Below, one piece after another: positions 7,628 to 15,461 of a stretch of DNA of 38,047 nt. The stretch's first letter is position 1. Every line of letters begins with the position of its first letter. Source of the stretch: Mucilaginibacter psychrotolerans. Lineage in GTDB: Bacteria > Bacteroidota > Bacteroidia > Sphingobacteriales > Sphingobacteriaceae. A program made the position numbers and the translations under genes. The stretch is taken from positions 1 through 38,047 of the forward strand of contig NZ_SOZE01000047.1 of assembly GCF_004519315.1 (NCBI RefSeq), read 5' to 3'. The notes under the pieces are model-generated. The model saw only the letters and a list, made by a program, of their open reading frames with translations, searched no databases and was not told the origin of the DNA.

Positions 7628-8533
7628 CTACTTCCCCGCCAAATAAAACTTTTCCCAAAAATCAACCGATTTGCTGAGCTCGCTCCTATCGGCCGTGTTG
7701 CCGCCGCCACCAGGCATGCCGCCGCCACGACGGCCACCGCCGCCGCCCATGCCGCCGCCGCGACCGCCACCCATACCACCTCCGCCGCCCATGCCGCCGC
7801 GACCGCCACCACCCGGGCCACCGGGACCACCCATATCGCCGCCGGCCGGCCTGTCGCCTTTCTTGGGGAAAGTGAGTCCATTGATTTTGATATTAAAGGC
7901 CCATTCGTTTTTGCCGCTGGCATCTGCATGCAGCATGGCTATGGGCACTGCGGCTTCGTACACCAGGTATCCCTCGCTATCAAAGCCAAGCGCGGTTTTG
8001 ATACCGTATAGGTTGGCGGTGGTCATTACCTCGTTTAGTACGTCGGCAAAGCCCGTTGCCTTTATTTGTTTGAGGCGGGTAAGGCCGACTTCCAGGCGTT
8101 CCTGCTTGTCGCCATCGGTACCGCCGGGTTGGGGCTGCTGACCATCATCGCCGGGCTGTTGCTGCTGCATGGCGCGGAAATCGGGCAGGACCGCGGGGTC
8201 GGTATAGGGGAAGGTAACGCTGAAGCTTTCCTTCTTTTTGCCTTTAGGGTCGATAGAGAAGGTGATGCCGGCCATCAGCGCGCGGCGCTGCTCGCTATGA
8301 TCGCTGATGCGCAGGGCTACGTATATATTGTCTTTATCGTTGGATATGGTGTAGGGGATTTTCTTTTCCTCGTTAATGTAGCGGAGGCTGTCGCCCCATT
8401 CGGTCAGTTTGCCATCAACCAGCACCGCAGCAGGTGCAGGTTGCAAGGTTGGCTTATCGTTTTTGTTTTGGGCAAGGGCAGCAAGCGGCAGCGCAAAAGC
8501 GGCCAGCAAAAGGTATCGGGCGGGAGTTTTCAT
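7628..8533 (-). CDS. Secreted protein with DOMON/CBM9-like domain and Gly-rich tail region
   Basis: The N-terminus MKTPARYLLLAAFALPLAAL with cleavage after ALA-Q is a Sec signal peptide. Residues 35-110 (VDGKLTEWGDSLRYINEEKK, then NIYVALRISDHSEQR) look like the CBM9/DOMON-type beta-sandwich that opens many Bacteroidota outer proteins. A Gln/Pro/Gly linker follows (about 122-145), then a second folded part ending in EWAFNIKINGLTF. Residues about 230-280 are almost pure Gly with Arg and Met (GGPGGPGGGGRGGMGGGGG and onward). The last 20 residues return to normal sequence (KSVDFWEKFYLAGK). Function unknown; an extracytoplasmic binding role is inferred. Single gene. Confidence 0.7.
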   Translation of the reverse strand: MKTPARYLLLAAFALPLAALAQNKNDKPTLQPAPAAVLVDGKLTEWGDSLRYINEEKKIPYTISNDKDNIYVALRISDHSEQRRALMAGITFSIDPKGKKKESFSVTFPYTDPAVLPDFRAMQQQQPGDDGQQPQPGGTDGDKQERLEVGLTRLKQIKATGFADVLNEVMTTANLYGIKTALGFDSEGYLVYEAAVPIAMLHADASGKNEWAFNIKINGLTFPKKGDRPAGGDMGGPGGPGGGGRGGMGGGGGMGGGRGGGMGGGGGRRGGGMPGGGGNTADRSELSKSVDFWEKFYLAGK

Positions 8534-8961
8534 CGTTGGGGTTGTGATGTAATTATCAGATAAGATTACAACAACGGCAGCCTGCGCTTATTGTGGAGGG
8601 ACAACGTAAAGAATTTATTACAATTGGGGATTGGTGAATGGTTGATTGGTGAGTGATTGGAAAATCAATACCGAACACCGAAGGCTGAATATGGAATGAT
8701 GAAGTGAAAAAAGCAACAACCGAATCCTAAAATCATTAAAACAGCGAAGGACTCTCGGGCGCGAAAAACAATCAAACTGCGGAAAAATTATCGGTTCAGC
8801 AATTTTTGCGGGTTATGACCGCATACCTACAAATGGAAAAGCATGCCAATGAAAGGAAAGCTGTTGGTTTAGTGAGTGGTGAGCGGTGAATAGAGAATGG
8901 TTGATGCCTGAATTGTAAAGATGAATATAAACTGCGTTTCTAACTTCTCCAACCTTTCTAA
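8534..8961. other. Gene-free intergenic stretch
   Basis: No gene or RNA recognised. The sequence contains low-complexity words such as GATTGGTGAATGGTTGATTG (8630-8650) and GTGAGTGGTGAGCGG, and looks like decayed non-coding DNA. Confidence 0.5.
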
Positions 8962-9543
8962 CTATTTTATCACCACCGTATTCAGCATCTTGCTTAAAAA
9001 CTCGGGGGTAACGCCTATGTACGATGCTACCTGTTTTTGCGGCAGCGACCGGATGAGCGATGGGTACAGGGTGCAAAAGTTGCCATAACGCTCCATGGCA
9101 CTTAATATCATATTATCTATTTGCCGGTGCTGGTAGGTGGCCATGGCATTCTCGGATAACATACGACCAAATCGTTCAAAAACGGGGTACTTCAGCTGCA
9201 GGGCATCCATATCGGGCTTATTGATAAAGAACAGCTCGGTTTCCTCTATCGCATCAATATTTAAGCGGGCAGGTTCGCCGGTGAGCAGGCTGCGCATATC
9301 CACTATCCACCAGCCGGGGGGCGCAAACTGCAGCACATGTTCGCCGCCATTTTTATCAATCGCGTAGCTGCGCAGGCAGCCTGCGGTAACAAAATATATC
9401 TTGCTGTCCACGTCGCCCTGCTCCAGCAGGTATTGCTTGCGCTTTACTTTTTTGTAATGCAGCAGCGAGGTGAAGTAAGCGGCCTCCTCCGTATTGAGGG
9501 TAACATAGCGGGCAATATTGGCGAGGATGGGCGTATGATCCAT
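8962..9543 (-). CDS. Crp/Fnr-family transcriptional regulator
   Basis: From MDHTPILANIARYVTLNTEE (start 9543) the protein is 193 residues, the usual size for this Bacteroidota group. An upstream ATG at 9621 would add 26 residues translated from repeat-like cacgaatt sequence, so I reject it. Residues 25-120 form the cyclic-nucleotide-binding beta-roll (KRKQYLLEQGDVDSKIYFV, then GCLRSYAIDKNG, then FAPPGWWIVDMRSLLTGEPA). The C-terminal helix-turn-helix is QKQVASYIGVTPEFLSKML. Regulators of this subgroup often lack a clear cAMP pocket and their ligand is unknown. It is a single gene, divergent from the M28 peptidase with 208 bp between the starts, so that gene is a possible target. Confidence 0.85.
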   Translation of the reverse strand: MDHTPILANIARYVTLNTEEAAYFTSLLHYKKVKRKQYLLEQGDVDSKIYFVTAGCLRSYAIDKNGGEHVLQFAPPGWWIVDMRSLLTGEPARLNIDAIEETELFFINKPDMDALQLKYPVFERFGRMLSENAMATYQHRQIDNMILSAMERYGNFCTLYPSLIRSLPQKQVASYIGVTPEFLSKMLNTVVIK

Positions 9544-9751
9544 AGATAATACAATTATAAGGAATGGTAAGAAGTTCACGAATTGATTGACACGAATTTC
9601 ACGAATTGAGGCAAATTTCACGAACAGGGCGAATTTTGTCTGAACCTTGATTTTTTTGATTATAAGATGGCCTTGATTTCTCCTTCCTTGATACTATCGC
9701 CCATGAACTATGAACCACCAACCATGAACGCTTTTTTGTATTTTTACCCTG

Positions 9752-10900
9752 ATGAAACTTAAACTAAGCCTTATACTATTACTTGCTAGCCAGCTGGGCC
9801 GGGCGCAGGATATGAAATTTGCGCGCAAGATGGTGGATACCCTCACCTCGCCTTACTTTTGGGGGCGCGGCTATACCAATAACGGCATGGGTAAAGCGGC
9901 AGATTTTATTGCCGCTCAGCTAAAAAGTTACGGATTAAAGCCCATGGCCGGCAAAACTTACCTGCATGAGTTCAACTACCCCGTGAATACCTTCCCCGGC
10001 AAAATGGAGGTAGCTATCAATGGCGTGGCTTTGGTGCCGGGCAGGGATTTCATTGTTAGTCCGGATAGCCGCGGGGTTACCGGCGAAGGCAAGCTGGTGC
10101 AGCAGGACAGCACCCACTTTGTGGATGCCGTGAACCGTATAATGGTCACTTTGGAGACAAAGCTCACCTGGTCGGCAGAGCAAACGGTATTGGATTATAC
10201 CGTGATACAACTGGATAAAAAACTCCAAACCACCCTCCCGAAAACCATCAAAGTTGATATAGAGAACACGTTTAACCCATCGTTTAAGGCGGCAAATATT
10301 TGTGGTGTGGTAAAGGGTACTTCCCATCCCGATTCGGTTATCGTGTTCACCGCTCATTACGACCACCTGGGCGGCATGGGCAGTAAAACTTATTTCCCCG
10401 GTGCCAACGATAACGCCAGCGGCGCAACCCAGGTGCTTAGTCTGGCCCGGTATTATGGCCAGCATCCGCAGCCTTATACCATGGCATTTATATTTTTCGC
10501 GGGAGAAGAAGCGGGTCTGCTCGGCTCCAAACATTTTACGGAGAACCCATTGATCGATCTGAAAAACATTCGCTTTCTGGTAAACCTGGATTTAGAGGGA
10601 ACCGGCGTGGAAGGTATCACCGTGGTGAATGCATCAGTGTTCCCTAAAGAGTTTGCCTTGCTGAAACAGGTGAACGAAAAAGGGAATTACCTGGTGAAGG
10701 TGAACTCACGCGGCAAAGCCGCCAACAGCGACCATTACTTCTTCAGCGAGAAAGGTGTACCAGCATTTTTTATGTACACCCTCGGCGGCATCAAAGCCTA
10801 CCACGATATTTACGACATTAGCGCTACCCTGCCGCTGAACGAATACGAAGACCTGTTTAACCTGCTGCTGAAATTCAACGAGGGGTTGATGGGGAAATAA
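9752..10900 (+). CDS. Secreted M28-family metallopeptidase
   Basis: A signal peptide (MKLKLSLILLLASQLGRAQ) is followed by an inserted PA-like segment (about 80-175) and an M28 catalytic domain. The two-zinc ligands of the family are visible: His202 in AHYDHLGG, Asp220 in PGANDNASG, Glu253 in FAGEEAGLLGS (with Glu252 as the general base), Asp280 in NLDLEGTG and probably His351 in YHDIYD. It should be an exported aminopeptidase or related peptidase acting in the periplasm or outside. A small unknown gene and a CPBP protease gene follow on the same strand with short gaps (33 and 12 bp), so an operon is possible. Confidence 0.9.
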   Translation: MKLKLSLILLLASQLGRAQDMKFARKMVDTLTSPYFWGRGYTNNGMGKAADFIAAQLKSYGLKPMAGKTYLHEFNYPVNTFPGKMEVAINGVALVPGRDFIVSPDSRGVTGEGKLVQQDSTHFVDAVNRIMVTLETKLTWSAEQTVLDYTVIQLDKKLQTTLPKTIKVDIENTFNPSFKAANICGVVKGTSHPDSVIVFTAHYDHLGGMGSKTYFPGANDNASGATQVLSLARYYGQHPQPYTMAFIFFAGEEAGLLGSKHFTENPLIDLKNIRFLVNLDLEGTGVEGITVVNASVFPKEFALLKQVNEKGNYLVKVNSRGKAANSDHYFFSEKGVPAFFMYTLGGIKAYHDIYDISATLPLNEYEDLFNLLLKFNEGLMGK

Positions 10901-10933
10901 TTTTTATCAGAGACATCGGAAACATAATCACCA

Positions 10934-11272
10934 ATGGAAGAGCTAAGCAAAAGCGACAAACGTGTAGCCCGCGAAGTGATAAGCAAAGGGATGCACGAGG
11001 AATTTAGACGAGGGATGGAATCGTTCTACAAATTATTAGAAACCTGGCGCAAAACCACAAATGAAGACCAATTGCATTACGCAGAATTATACGGCGCGGT
11101 AAAGGATTTCGACAAGCAAATTGCACGACGGTACGATGGTTTGCGGAATTCGATGCTTTTAAATGTACTGTCCTGGCAACTACGGGACGGCTTAATTGCA
11201 GAAACCGACCTTGATTCGCTTTCGGCTGAAACAAAAGCCCGGGTAGTCAGTTGGGCCAACCAGGATTTCTAA
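10934..11272 (+). CDS. Hypothetical helical protein, 112 residues
   Basis: I recognise no family. The sequence (MEELSKSDKRVAREVISKGM to AETKARVVSWANQDF) is charged and predicted almost fully helical, with no signal peptide or membrane segment, so it should be cytoplasmic. It sits 33 bp after the M28 peptidase and 12 bp before the CPBP protease on the same strand, consistent with one transcript. It could be a regulator or chaperone of its neighbours, but nothing in the sequence shows this. Confidence 0.7.
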   Translation: MEELSKSDKRVAREVISKGMHEEFRRGMESFYKLLETWRKTTNEDQLHYAELYGAVKDFDKQIARRYDGLRNSMLLNVLSWQLRDGLIAETDLDSLSAETKARVVSWANQDF

Positions 11273-11284
11273 TACCAAACAAAT

Positions 11285-11980
11285 ATGCTATCAACCGCCA
11301 CAAAAGGCAATCCTCAGCGCATAGCCGTAGCCAAAGGGTTTGTCATCGTAACGCTGCTGTTCTTTGCCATTGCGCAGGTTAACCACCTCTTCGTTTCGGT
11401 TACGGGCATGACGGAGTGGTCCGCAGGGATGTTTACGATTTCGCGGTGTTTCTATTGGCTGTGGCTGGGCTGCATTTACTTATACGTAACGCGCGTTGAA
11501 CAGCAGCCTTTGCTGCTGTGGCCCGAGAAAAGCTATGGCGTTGGATTCTACCTGGCATCGGTATTCGGCATCATCTTTACGCTGGGTATAGGTAATGTAG
11601 CCATTACCTATGCCTTATACTTTGCGGGACTATACAAAACAAACGAGGCTGTTTTAGGGCTCGGGCAATTTAGCCTGCTGCTGAAAATATTTATATCGTT
11701 AACGGCGGGCATCGTAGAAGAACTGGTGATGCGCGGCTACCTGATGCCCCGGCTGCAGCTATTCTTCCGAAAAAGCTATTGGCCAGTTATTATCTCTTCT
11801 ATATTATTCGGCATTGCGCATGCCCGGTGGGGCACCCTGGCCAATGTGCTGGTGCCCATGTTCATCGGTTTTATATTTGCCTGCCATTACCAAAAATACC
11901 GCAACATCAGGGTGCTCATATGCTGCCACTTTGCCTGGGATATGATTAGTTTGTTGATGCTGCCGCATGGGGGGGAATAA
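11285..11980 (+). CDS. CPBP-family intramembrane metalloprotease
   Basis: A 231-residue membrane protein with several hydrophobic helices (about 17-38, 55-70, 85-115, 130-145, 165-180, 185-202, 208-230). The CPBP/Abi motifs are present in order: EELVMR (Glu145, Glu146, Arg150), FGIAHARWG (His179) and CHFAWD (His215, Asp219). Members of the family include CAAX prenyl endopeptidases and self-immunity proteins of bacteriocin loci; no prenylated substrate or bacteriocin is visible here. The gene follows a small helical protein by 12 bp. A relic of a histidine kinase gene lies directly downstream on the other strand. Confidence 0.85.
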   Translation: MLSTATKGNPQRIAVAKGFVIVTLLFFAIAQVNHLFVSVTGMTEWSAGMFTISRCFYWLWLGCIYLYVTRVEQQPLLLWPEKSYGVGFYLASVFGIIFTLGIGNVAITYALYFAGLYKTNEAVLGLGQFSLLLKIFISLTAGIVEELVMRGYLMPRLQLFFRKSYWPVIISSILFGIAHARWGTLANVLVPMFIGFIFACHYQKYRNIRVLICCHFAWDMISLLMLPHGGE

Positions 11981-11994
11981 GGAAGTGGCGTTTA

Positions 11995-12066
11995 TCACAA
12001 CAGCAAACTAAAATAAAACCTACTCTCCTCGCTTAATTCTCTTTCAAGGCCGATGGTGCCGCCTTG
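11995..12066 (-). pseudogene. Relic of the C-terminus of a histidine kinase
   Basis: The minus strand encodes QGGTIGLERELSEESRFYFS, then LLL and a stop. It corresponds codon for codon to the last 24 codons (stop included) of the intact kinase ending at 13710 (AQGGTIGVESELGEGSRFYF). DNA identity over those 72 bases is 60 of 72 and falls away at both ends. The rest of the kinase gene is missing, so this is either a deletion scar or a diverged duplicate of the 3' end. Confidence 0.7.
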
Positions 12067-12095
12067 AAGCTTGTTAAAACACGAACTACTTGTGC

Positions 12096-12126
12096 TTTGT
12101 TATTATCAACCAATGAAGTATATTTG
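12096..12126 (+). promoter_or_regulatory. Bacteroidota-type promoter of the ART-like gene pair
   Basis: TTTG (12096-12099), exactly 19 bp, then TATATTTG (12119-12126). This matches the Bacteroidota vegetative consensus (-33 TTTG, -7 TAnnTTTG) perfectly. Transcription should start near 12133, giving a leader of about 11 nt before the ATG at 12144. Confidence 0.75.
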
Positions 12127-12143
12127 TTTGAAACTTCAAAACG

Positions 12144-12314
12144 ATGAGTGACAAAGACATAGAAATGCTAATCGAACTTGCCAAGGTAAAATTGGAAGAA
12201 GCCGAACATATGTCTAAAAAAGAAGCTATCCTTTCTCTCAACAAAGCGGGCATCCTCACAAAAAAGGGCAAATTCGTGAAAGCTTATAGTGAACTTGAAG
12301 ACGCTAACGCGTAA
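12144..12314 (+). CDS. 56-residue helical protein, candidate antitoxin
   Basis: The ORF reads MSDKDIEMLIELAKVKLEEA, then EHMSKKEAILSLNKAGILT, then KKGKFVKAYSELEDANA and TAA. It is charged and helical, with no membrane segment. It sits about 11 nt behind a perfect promoter and 8 nt ahead of the ADP-ribosyltransferase-like gene. That order (tiny protein first, enzyme second, shared promoter) is the classic layout of type II toxin-antitoxin pairs, and small partners precede DUF3990-type ART toxins. The K/A/G-rich middle (KKEAILSLNKAGILTKKGKF) resembles short segments seen in other small antitoxin-like proteins. The role is inferred from context; that it is a gene is well supported by position and composition. 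Confidence 0.7.
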   Translation: MSDKDIEMLIELAKVKLEEAEHMSKKEAILSLNKAGILTKKGKFVKAYSELEDANA

Positions 12315-12322
12315 ACTAATCC

Positions 12323-12958
12323 ATGTACGATATAAGGCCAAACTTCATCATCGGCTTTCATGGCTGCGACATTAGCGTTGCCAATAATCTCGTTAACAAC
12401 CCCGACCATATAAAAATCAGCACCGAAAAATTCGACTGGCTTGGCCATGGAATGTATTTTTGGGAGAACAATTATGTACGCGCTATGCAATGGGCAGAAG
12501 AAAAGAAAGCCAGGGGTAAAATAGCTACGCCGGCGGTGGTTGGTGCCGTTATTCAGCTTGGCCAATGTTGTGATTTCCTCGATTCGAAATTTATCAGGAT
12601 GATACAATCTTATCACCCGATAATGGAGTTGGAATATAAAGCTGCAGGAAGAAACCTTCCCGAAAACCTTGATCACGCGAAAGACCCGAATAAGGATAAA
12701 CTTCAGCGGATTTTAGACTGCACGGCAATAGAGTTTATGCATAGTAAAATAGCTACGCAAATAGCGGAAGATATTTCCAATAAGGGCTACAGTAATTTCC
12801 ATAATTTCGACTCCACAAGAGGTGTTTTCACCGAAGGTGGCCCCGCTTTCCCCGGCGCGGGTATTTTAGAAAAAAGCCATATTCAAATCTGTGTACGAAA
12901 CATAAACTGTATCAAAGGCTTTTTTAAGTTAAGGAAAGAAATTGAGTTTAAACCTTGA
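12323..12958 (+). CDS. ADP-ribosyltransferase-fold protein, candidate toxin
   Basis: A 211-residue cytoplasmic protein. Three conserved blocks match the H-Y-E layout of the ADP-ribosyltransferase superfamily and of DUF3990-like proteins: GFHGCD (His13), DWLGHGMYFWEN (Tyr45) with RAMQWAEEK after it, and RGVFTEGGPAFPGAG (Glu171) followed by KSHIQICVRNINCIKGFF. I recall close relatives of this exact pattern as uncharacterised proteins in many bacteria. If active, it would transfer ADP-ribose from NAD to an unknown target. It has no secretion signal, so it should act in its own cell, and the 56-residue ORF 8 nt upstream would be the antidote. The fold is moderately sure; toxicity is inferred. Confidence 0.7.
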   Translation: MYDIRPNFIIGFHGCDISVANNLVNNPDHIKISTEKFDWLGHGMYFWENNYVRAMQWAEEKKARGKIATPAVVGAVIQLGQCCDFLDSKFIRMIQSYHPIMELEYKAAGRNLPENLDHAKDPNKDKLQRILDCTAIEFMHSKIATQIAEDISNKGYSNFHNFDSTRGVFTEGGPAFPGAGILEKSHIQICVRNINCIKGFFKLRKEIEFKP

Positions 12959-12986
12959 AATCACCTTGCCTTATAACCCCATTTTC

Positions 12987-13127
12987 GTCTCCGCAGGATC
13001 ATCTCTTTGAAAAAGGTCCCTACCCTGCGGCACGAGGACATTCCCGTACAGCATATCCACTCTGCGTGCTGCCGCAGGGTCCACTATCGACAGAACCTAC
13101 GGAGACGTCAGTAGACCCTGCGGGGAC
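12987..13127 (+). repeat. MITE-like repeat family R1, copy 2
   Basis: It begins GTCTCCGCAGGATC, holds the family core (ACATTCCCGTACAGCATATC), and ends with an inverted copy (ACGGAGAC at 13099-13106) plus a second partial end (GTAGACCCTGCGGGGAC, 13111-13127). Same orientation as copy 3. Confidence 0.75.
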
Positions 13128-13208
13128 TAATCCGTAAAAGCAGCATAAAGTTACTTTTAGGGGTACATAAAGAAATCCCTACACGGATACCATATACTAG
13201 ATAAAAAC

Positions 13209-13541
13209 ATGAATGCAAATAAGATAAAAACAGTTATACAAGAACTTGTAAGGGAACTGGTAGAACTTAAATACCAAGACATTTATGAGCAAGACTATGA
13301 AAAAATAACTAGTGCTCCTGCAATTCAAGAAGCTATTGAATCGTATGGTCAGGTTTTGACAATGCCACCAAACAGTGCATTTGAGAACATTGACATATAC
13401 GAAACAGACAATCCAAATAAAATACAAGTTGATTTTGACCTTTGGTTTAACAACAAAAAAAGTGATTTAACATTGAGTTGTGCTGTATATGACGACGGTA
13501 AAAAGGGAAAGTACAGTATAGAAAACATACATATGCTATAG
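13209..13541 (+). CDS. DUF7668-like small protein
   Basis: A 110-residue protein starting MNANKIKTVIQELVRELVEL. The pattern AIQEAIESYGQVLTMPPNSAFENID, then QVDFDLWFNNKKSDLTLSC, then YSIENIHML recalls the DUF7668 family, whose members share the YG..L..PP, DLW....SDLTL and I..IHVL signatures; this is from memory. The function of that family is unknown. The gene is A/T-rich compared with neighbours and lies exactly between two copies of the R1 repeat (12987-13127 and 13551-13662), which suggests it arrived as, or was trapped in, a repeat-bounded unit. A role as partner or immunity protein in the adjacent ART-like island is possible but unproven. Confidence 0.65.
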   Translation: MNANKIKTVIQELVRELVELKYQDIYEQDYEKITSAPAIQEAIESYGQVLTMPPNSAFENIDIYETDNPNKIQVDFDLWFNNKKSDLTLSCAVYDDGKKGKYSIENIHML

Positions 13542-13550
13542 AAGATTTTC

Positions 13551-13662
13551 GTCTCCGCAGGGTCTCTTTGAAAAAGGCCCCTGCGGCACGAGGACATTCC
13601 CGTACAGCATATCCGCTCTGCGTTCTGCCTCAGGTTCCTCTATCGAGAGACCCTGAGGAGAC
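13551..13662 (+). repeat. MITE-like repeat family R1, copy 3
   Basis: The cleanest copy, 112 bp. Its ends are near-perfect inverted repeats (GTCTCCGCAGGGTCTCTT at the left, GAGAGACCCTGAGGAGAC at the right, 16 of 18 matching). The core includes ACATTCCCGTACAGCATATC. No ORF. Confidence 0.8.
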
Positions 13663-13709
13663 TTTAGCATCTATTGACTATCATCCATTGCCTATCGACT
13701 CCTCCCCCC

Positions 13710-15461
13710 TCACACCGGCAAACTAAAGTAAAACCGGCTCCCCTCACCTAGCTCGCTTTCAACGCCGATGGTGCCGCCTTGTGCGTTGATGAAATCTTTG
13801 GAGATGGCCAGTCCCAGGCCCGAGCCGGACTTATTTTGCCCATCGGTAGGTACCTGGAAGTAGCGGTCGAACAGGCGTTTTTGGTAGGCTTCGTCTATCC
13901 CCCGGCCGAAATCTTTTACAGAGAACTCTACCTTGCCCTGTTTAGCGGCAACCTGTATCACTATCTTCGATTTTTCGGCGCTGTAGCGCAAGGCGTTGGA
14001 TAGGAAATTCACAAGCACCCAGGCCGTTTTTTCGATATCTACGTGCACATCGGGCAGGGTATGGTCTTGCACAATCTCCAGCTCTACTTTCTTTTGCTCC
14101 GCCTGGAATTTGATGGAGGTGATGGCATACTCCACAATTTTCATCGGGCTAACGGGTACGAAGTTCAGCTGGATATTGCCCGTTTCTACCTGCGAAAGTT
14201 CCAGCAATTCGCTTGTGATCTTCAGCAGGCGGTCGCTATCGTCTTTAATATGGGCAATCAGTTGGTGCTGTTCGTTATTCATGGCGCCTACGCGGTCGTC
14301 GTTCAGCAGCTTGAGGCTCATTTTGATGGAAGCGATAGGCGTTTTCAACTCGTGCGAAATGGTGGCGATGAAGTTGGTTTTGGCTTCGTCGCGTTCTTTG
14401 AATTCGGTAATATTTTTGAGGATATACACCTTGCCCGCCGGGCGGTTGGCTATCTGCAACACATCCGTGCCGTGGTTGATATTGGGCACCGAAATGCTGC
14501 TGCTCTGCAACTGGAAGTAGGCTTCCCGCCCATCCAAAACGATCTTGAAAGGCTTTATAGGAGCATCATCACCAATGATGGACCTGAACAGGTCGTTGCC
14601 TTTGGTGAGCGCTTCTGTATTTTTGCCGATCACCTTATCCTCATTGATATTGAGTGCTTTGCGGGCAGCATCGTTCATGAACAGTATTTCCTGCTTTTGG
14701 TCTACCCCAATGATGGCATCCTGCATCTGCTCGATGATGGCTTCAATCCTGCGTTTCTCTGATATTACCGTGGCCAGGTTGCTGTTTTCCCACTCGTTCA
14801 ATTGTGCCGCCATGGAGTTGAAGGCATTAGCAACTTCGGCAAACTCGTCGTCTTTTTCGAAACGCAGCCGGGTATCGTAATTCTTTTGCCCGATCTCGCG
14901 GATACCCTCTAATAAGGCACGCAAGGGATTGGCGATAAAGCCCGGAAAATTCACGCTGAAACTGAACAACACCATAAACGAGAAACTCGCCACCAAACCC
15001 AATATCAACGCGGCATCATCTACCGTTTTACGTGCCTGGGCATCTTTGCGCACGATGGCCTGCAAGTTAAGCTCCTCTATCTTACCAAGGCCCGTTGTTA
15101 TCTTATGGTAGGCCGACCCAATCACCCGGGTATCGCTGCTTAGCTTCGACAATTTATACGCCGTGAACCCTGCGCGTAAGGTATCAGTCGCTGCCTTTTC
15201 GTTCGGCTCGGTGATGTTGTGCTCCTGTAGATACAAATATTTCTCAAACTTCCGCTCACCCGCCGTATCTGCATTAATGCCACCATTATCGAGCAGTTGC
15301 CGCATCTGCCGCACAAAATTCAGCGACTCGTAATTGTTCTTCAATATCGCCTTCGAGTTCTCCGAAATATCGCGGATGTAGAACAAGGCGGTAGCACCGA
15401 AAAACAGTACCACTACAAACAAAAAGCCGAAGCCTAACCGGAGTTTAGTTTTTACTTTCAT
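13710..15461 (-). CDS. HAMP-PAS sensor histidine kinase, partner of KdpD
   Basis: 583 residues. TM1 (about 10-29) and TM2 (about 152-172) enclose an extracytoplasmic four-helix-type sensor. HAMP follows (about 173-228), then a PAS domain (about 235-350), the HisKA dimerisation helix with His370 in ISHELKTPIASIK, and a C-terminal HATPase with N box NFLSNALRYS and G boxes DFGRGID and GSGLGLAISK. Its ATG overlaps the end of kdpD by 4 bp (15458-15461), so the two are translationally coupled. In E. coli KdpD the sensor and kinase are one protein; here the kinase half is separate, as is common in Bacteroidota kdp operons. It should phosphorylate a response regulator, most likely the sigma-54-type one at 26086-27423. 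Confidence 0.9.
   Translation of the reverse strand: MKVKTKLRLGFGFLFVVVLFFGATALFYIRDISENSKAILKNNYESLNFVRQMRQLLDNGGINADTAGERKFEKYLYLQEHNITEPNEKAATDTLRAGFTAYKLSKLSSDTRVIGSAYHKITTGLGKIEELNLQAIVRKDAQARKTVDDAALILGLVASFSFMVLFSFSVNFPGFIANPLRALLEGIREIGQKNYDTRLRFEKDDEFAEVANAFNSMAAQLNEWENSNLATVISEKRRIEAIIEQMQDAIIGVDQKQEILFMNDAARKALNINEDKVIGKNTEALTKGNDLFRSIIGDDAPIKPFKIVLDGREAYFQLQSSSISVPNINHGTDVLQIANRPAGKVYILKNITEFKERDEAKTNFIATISHELKTPIASIKMSLKLLNDDRVGAMNNEQHQLIAHIKDDSDRLLKITSELLELSQVETGNIQLNFVPVSPMKIVEYAITSIKFQAEQKKVELEIVQDHTLPDVHVDIEKTAWVLVNFLSNALRYSAEKSKIVIQVAAKQGKVEFSVKDFGRGIDEAYQKRLFDRYFQVPTDGQNKSGSGLGLAISKDFINAQGGTIGVESELGEGSRFYFSLPV

Noticed and set aside
9935..10534. 199-codon minus-strand frame opposite the M28 peptidase
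   Set aside because: The plus strand holds all M28 ligands; the reverse frame has no recognisable domain.
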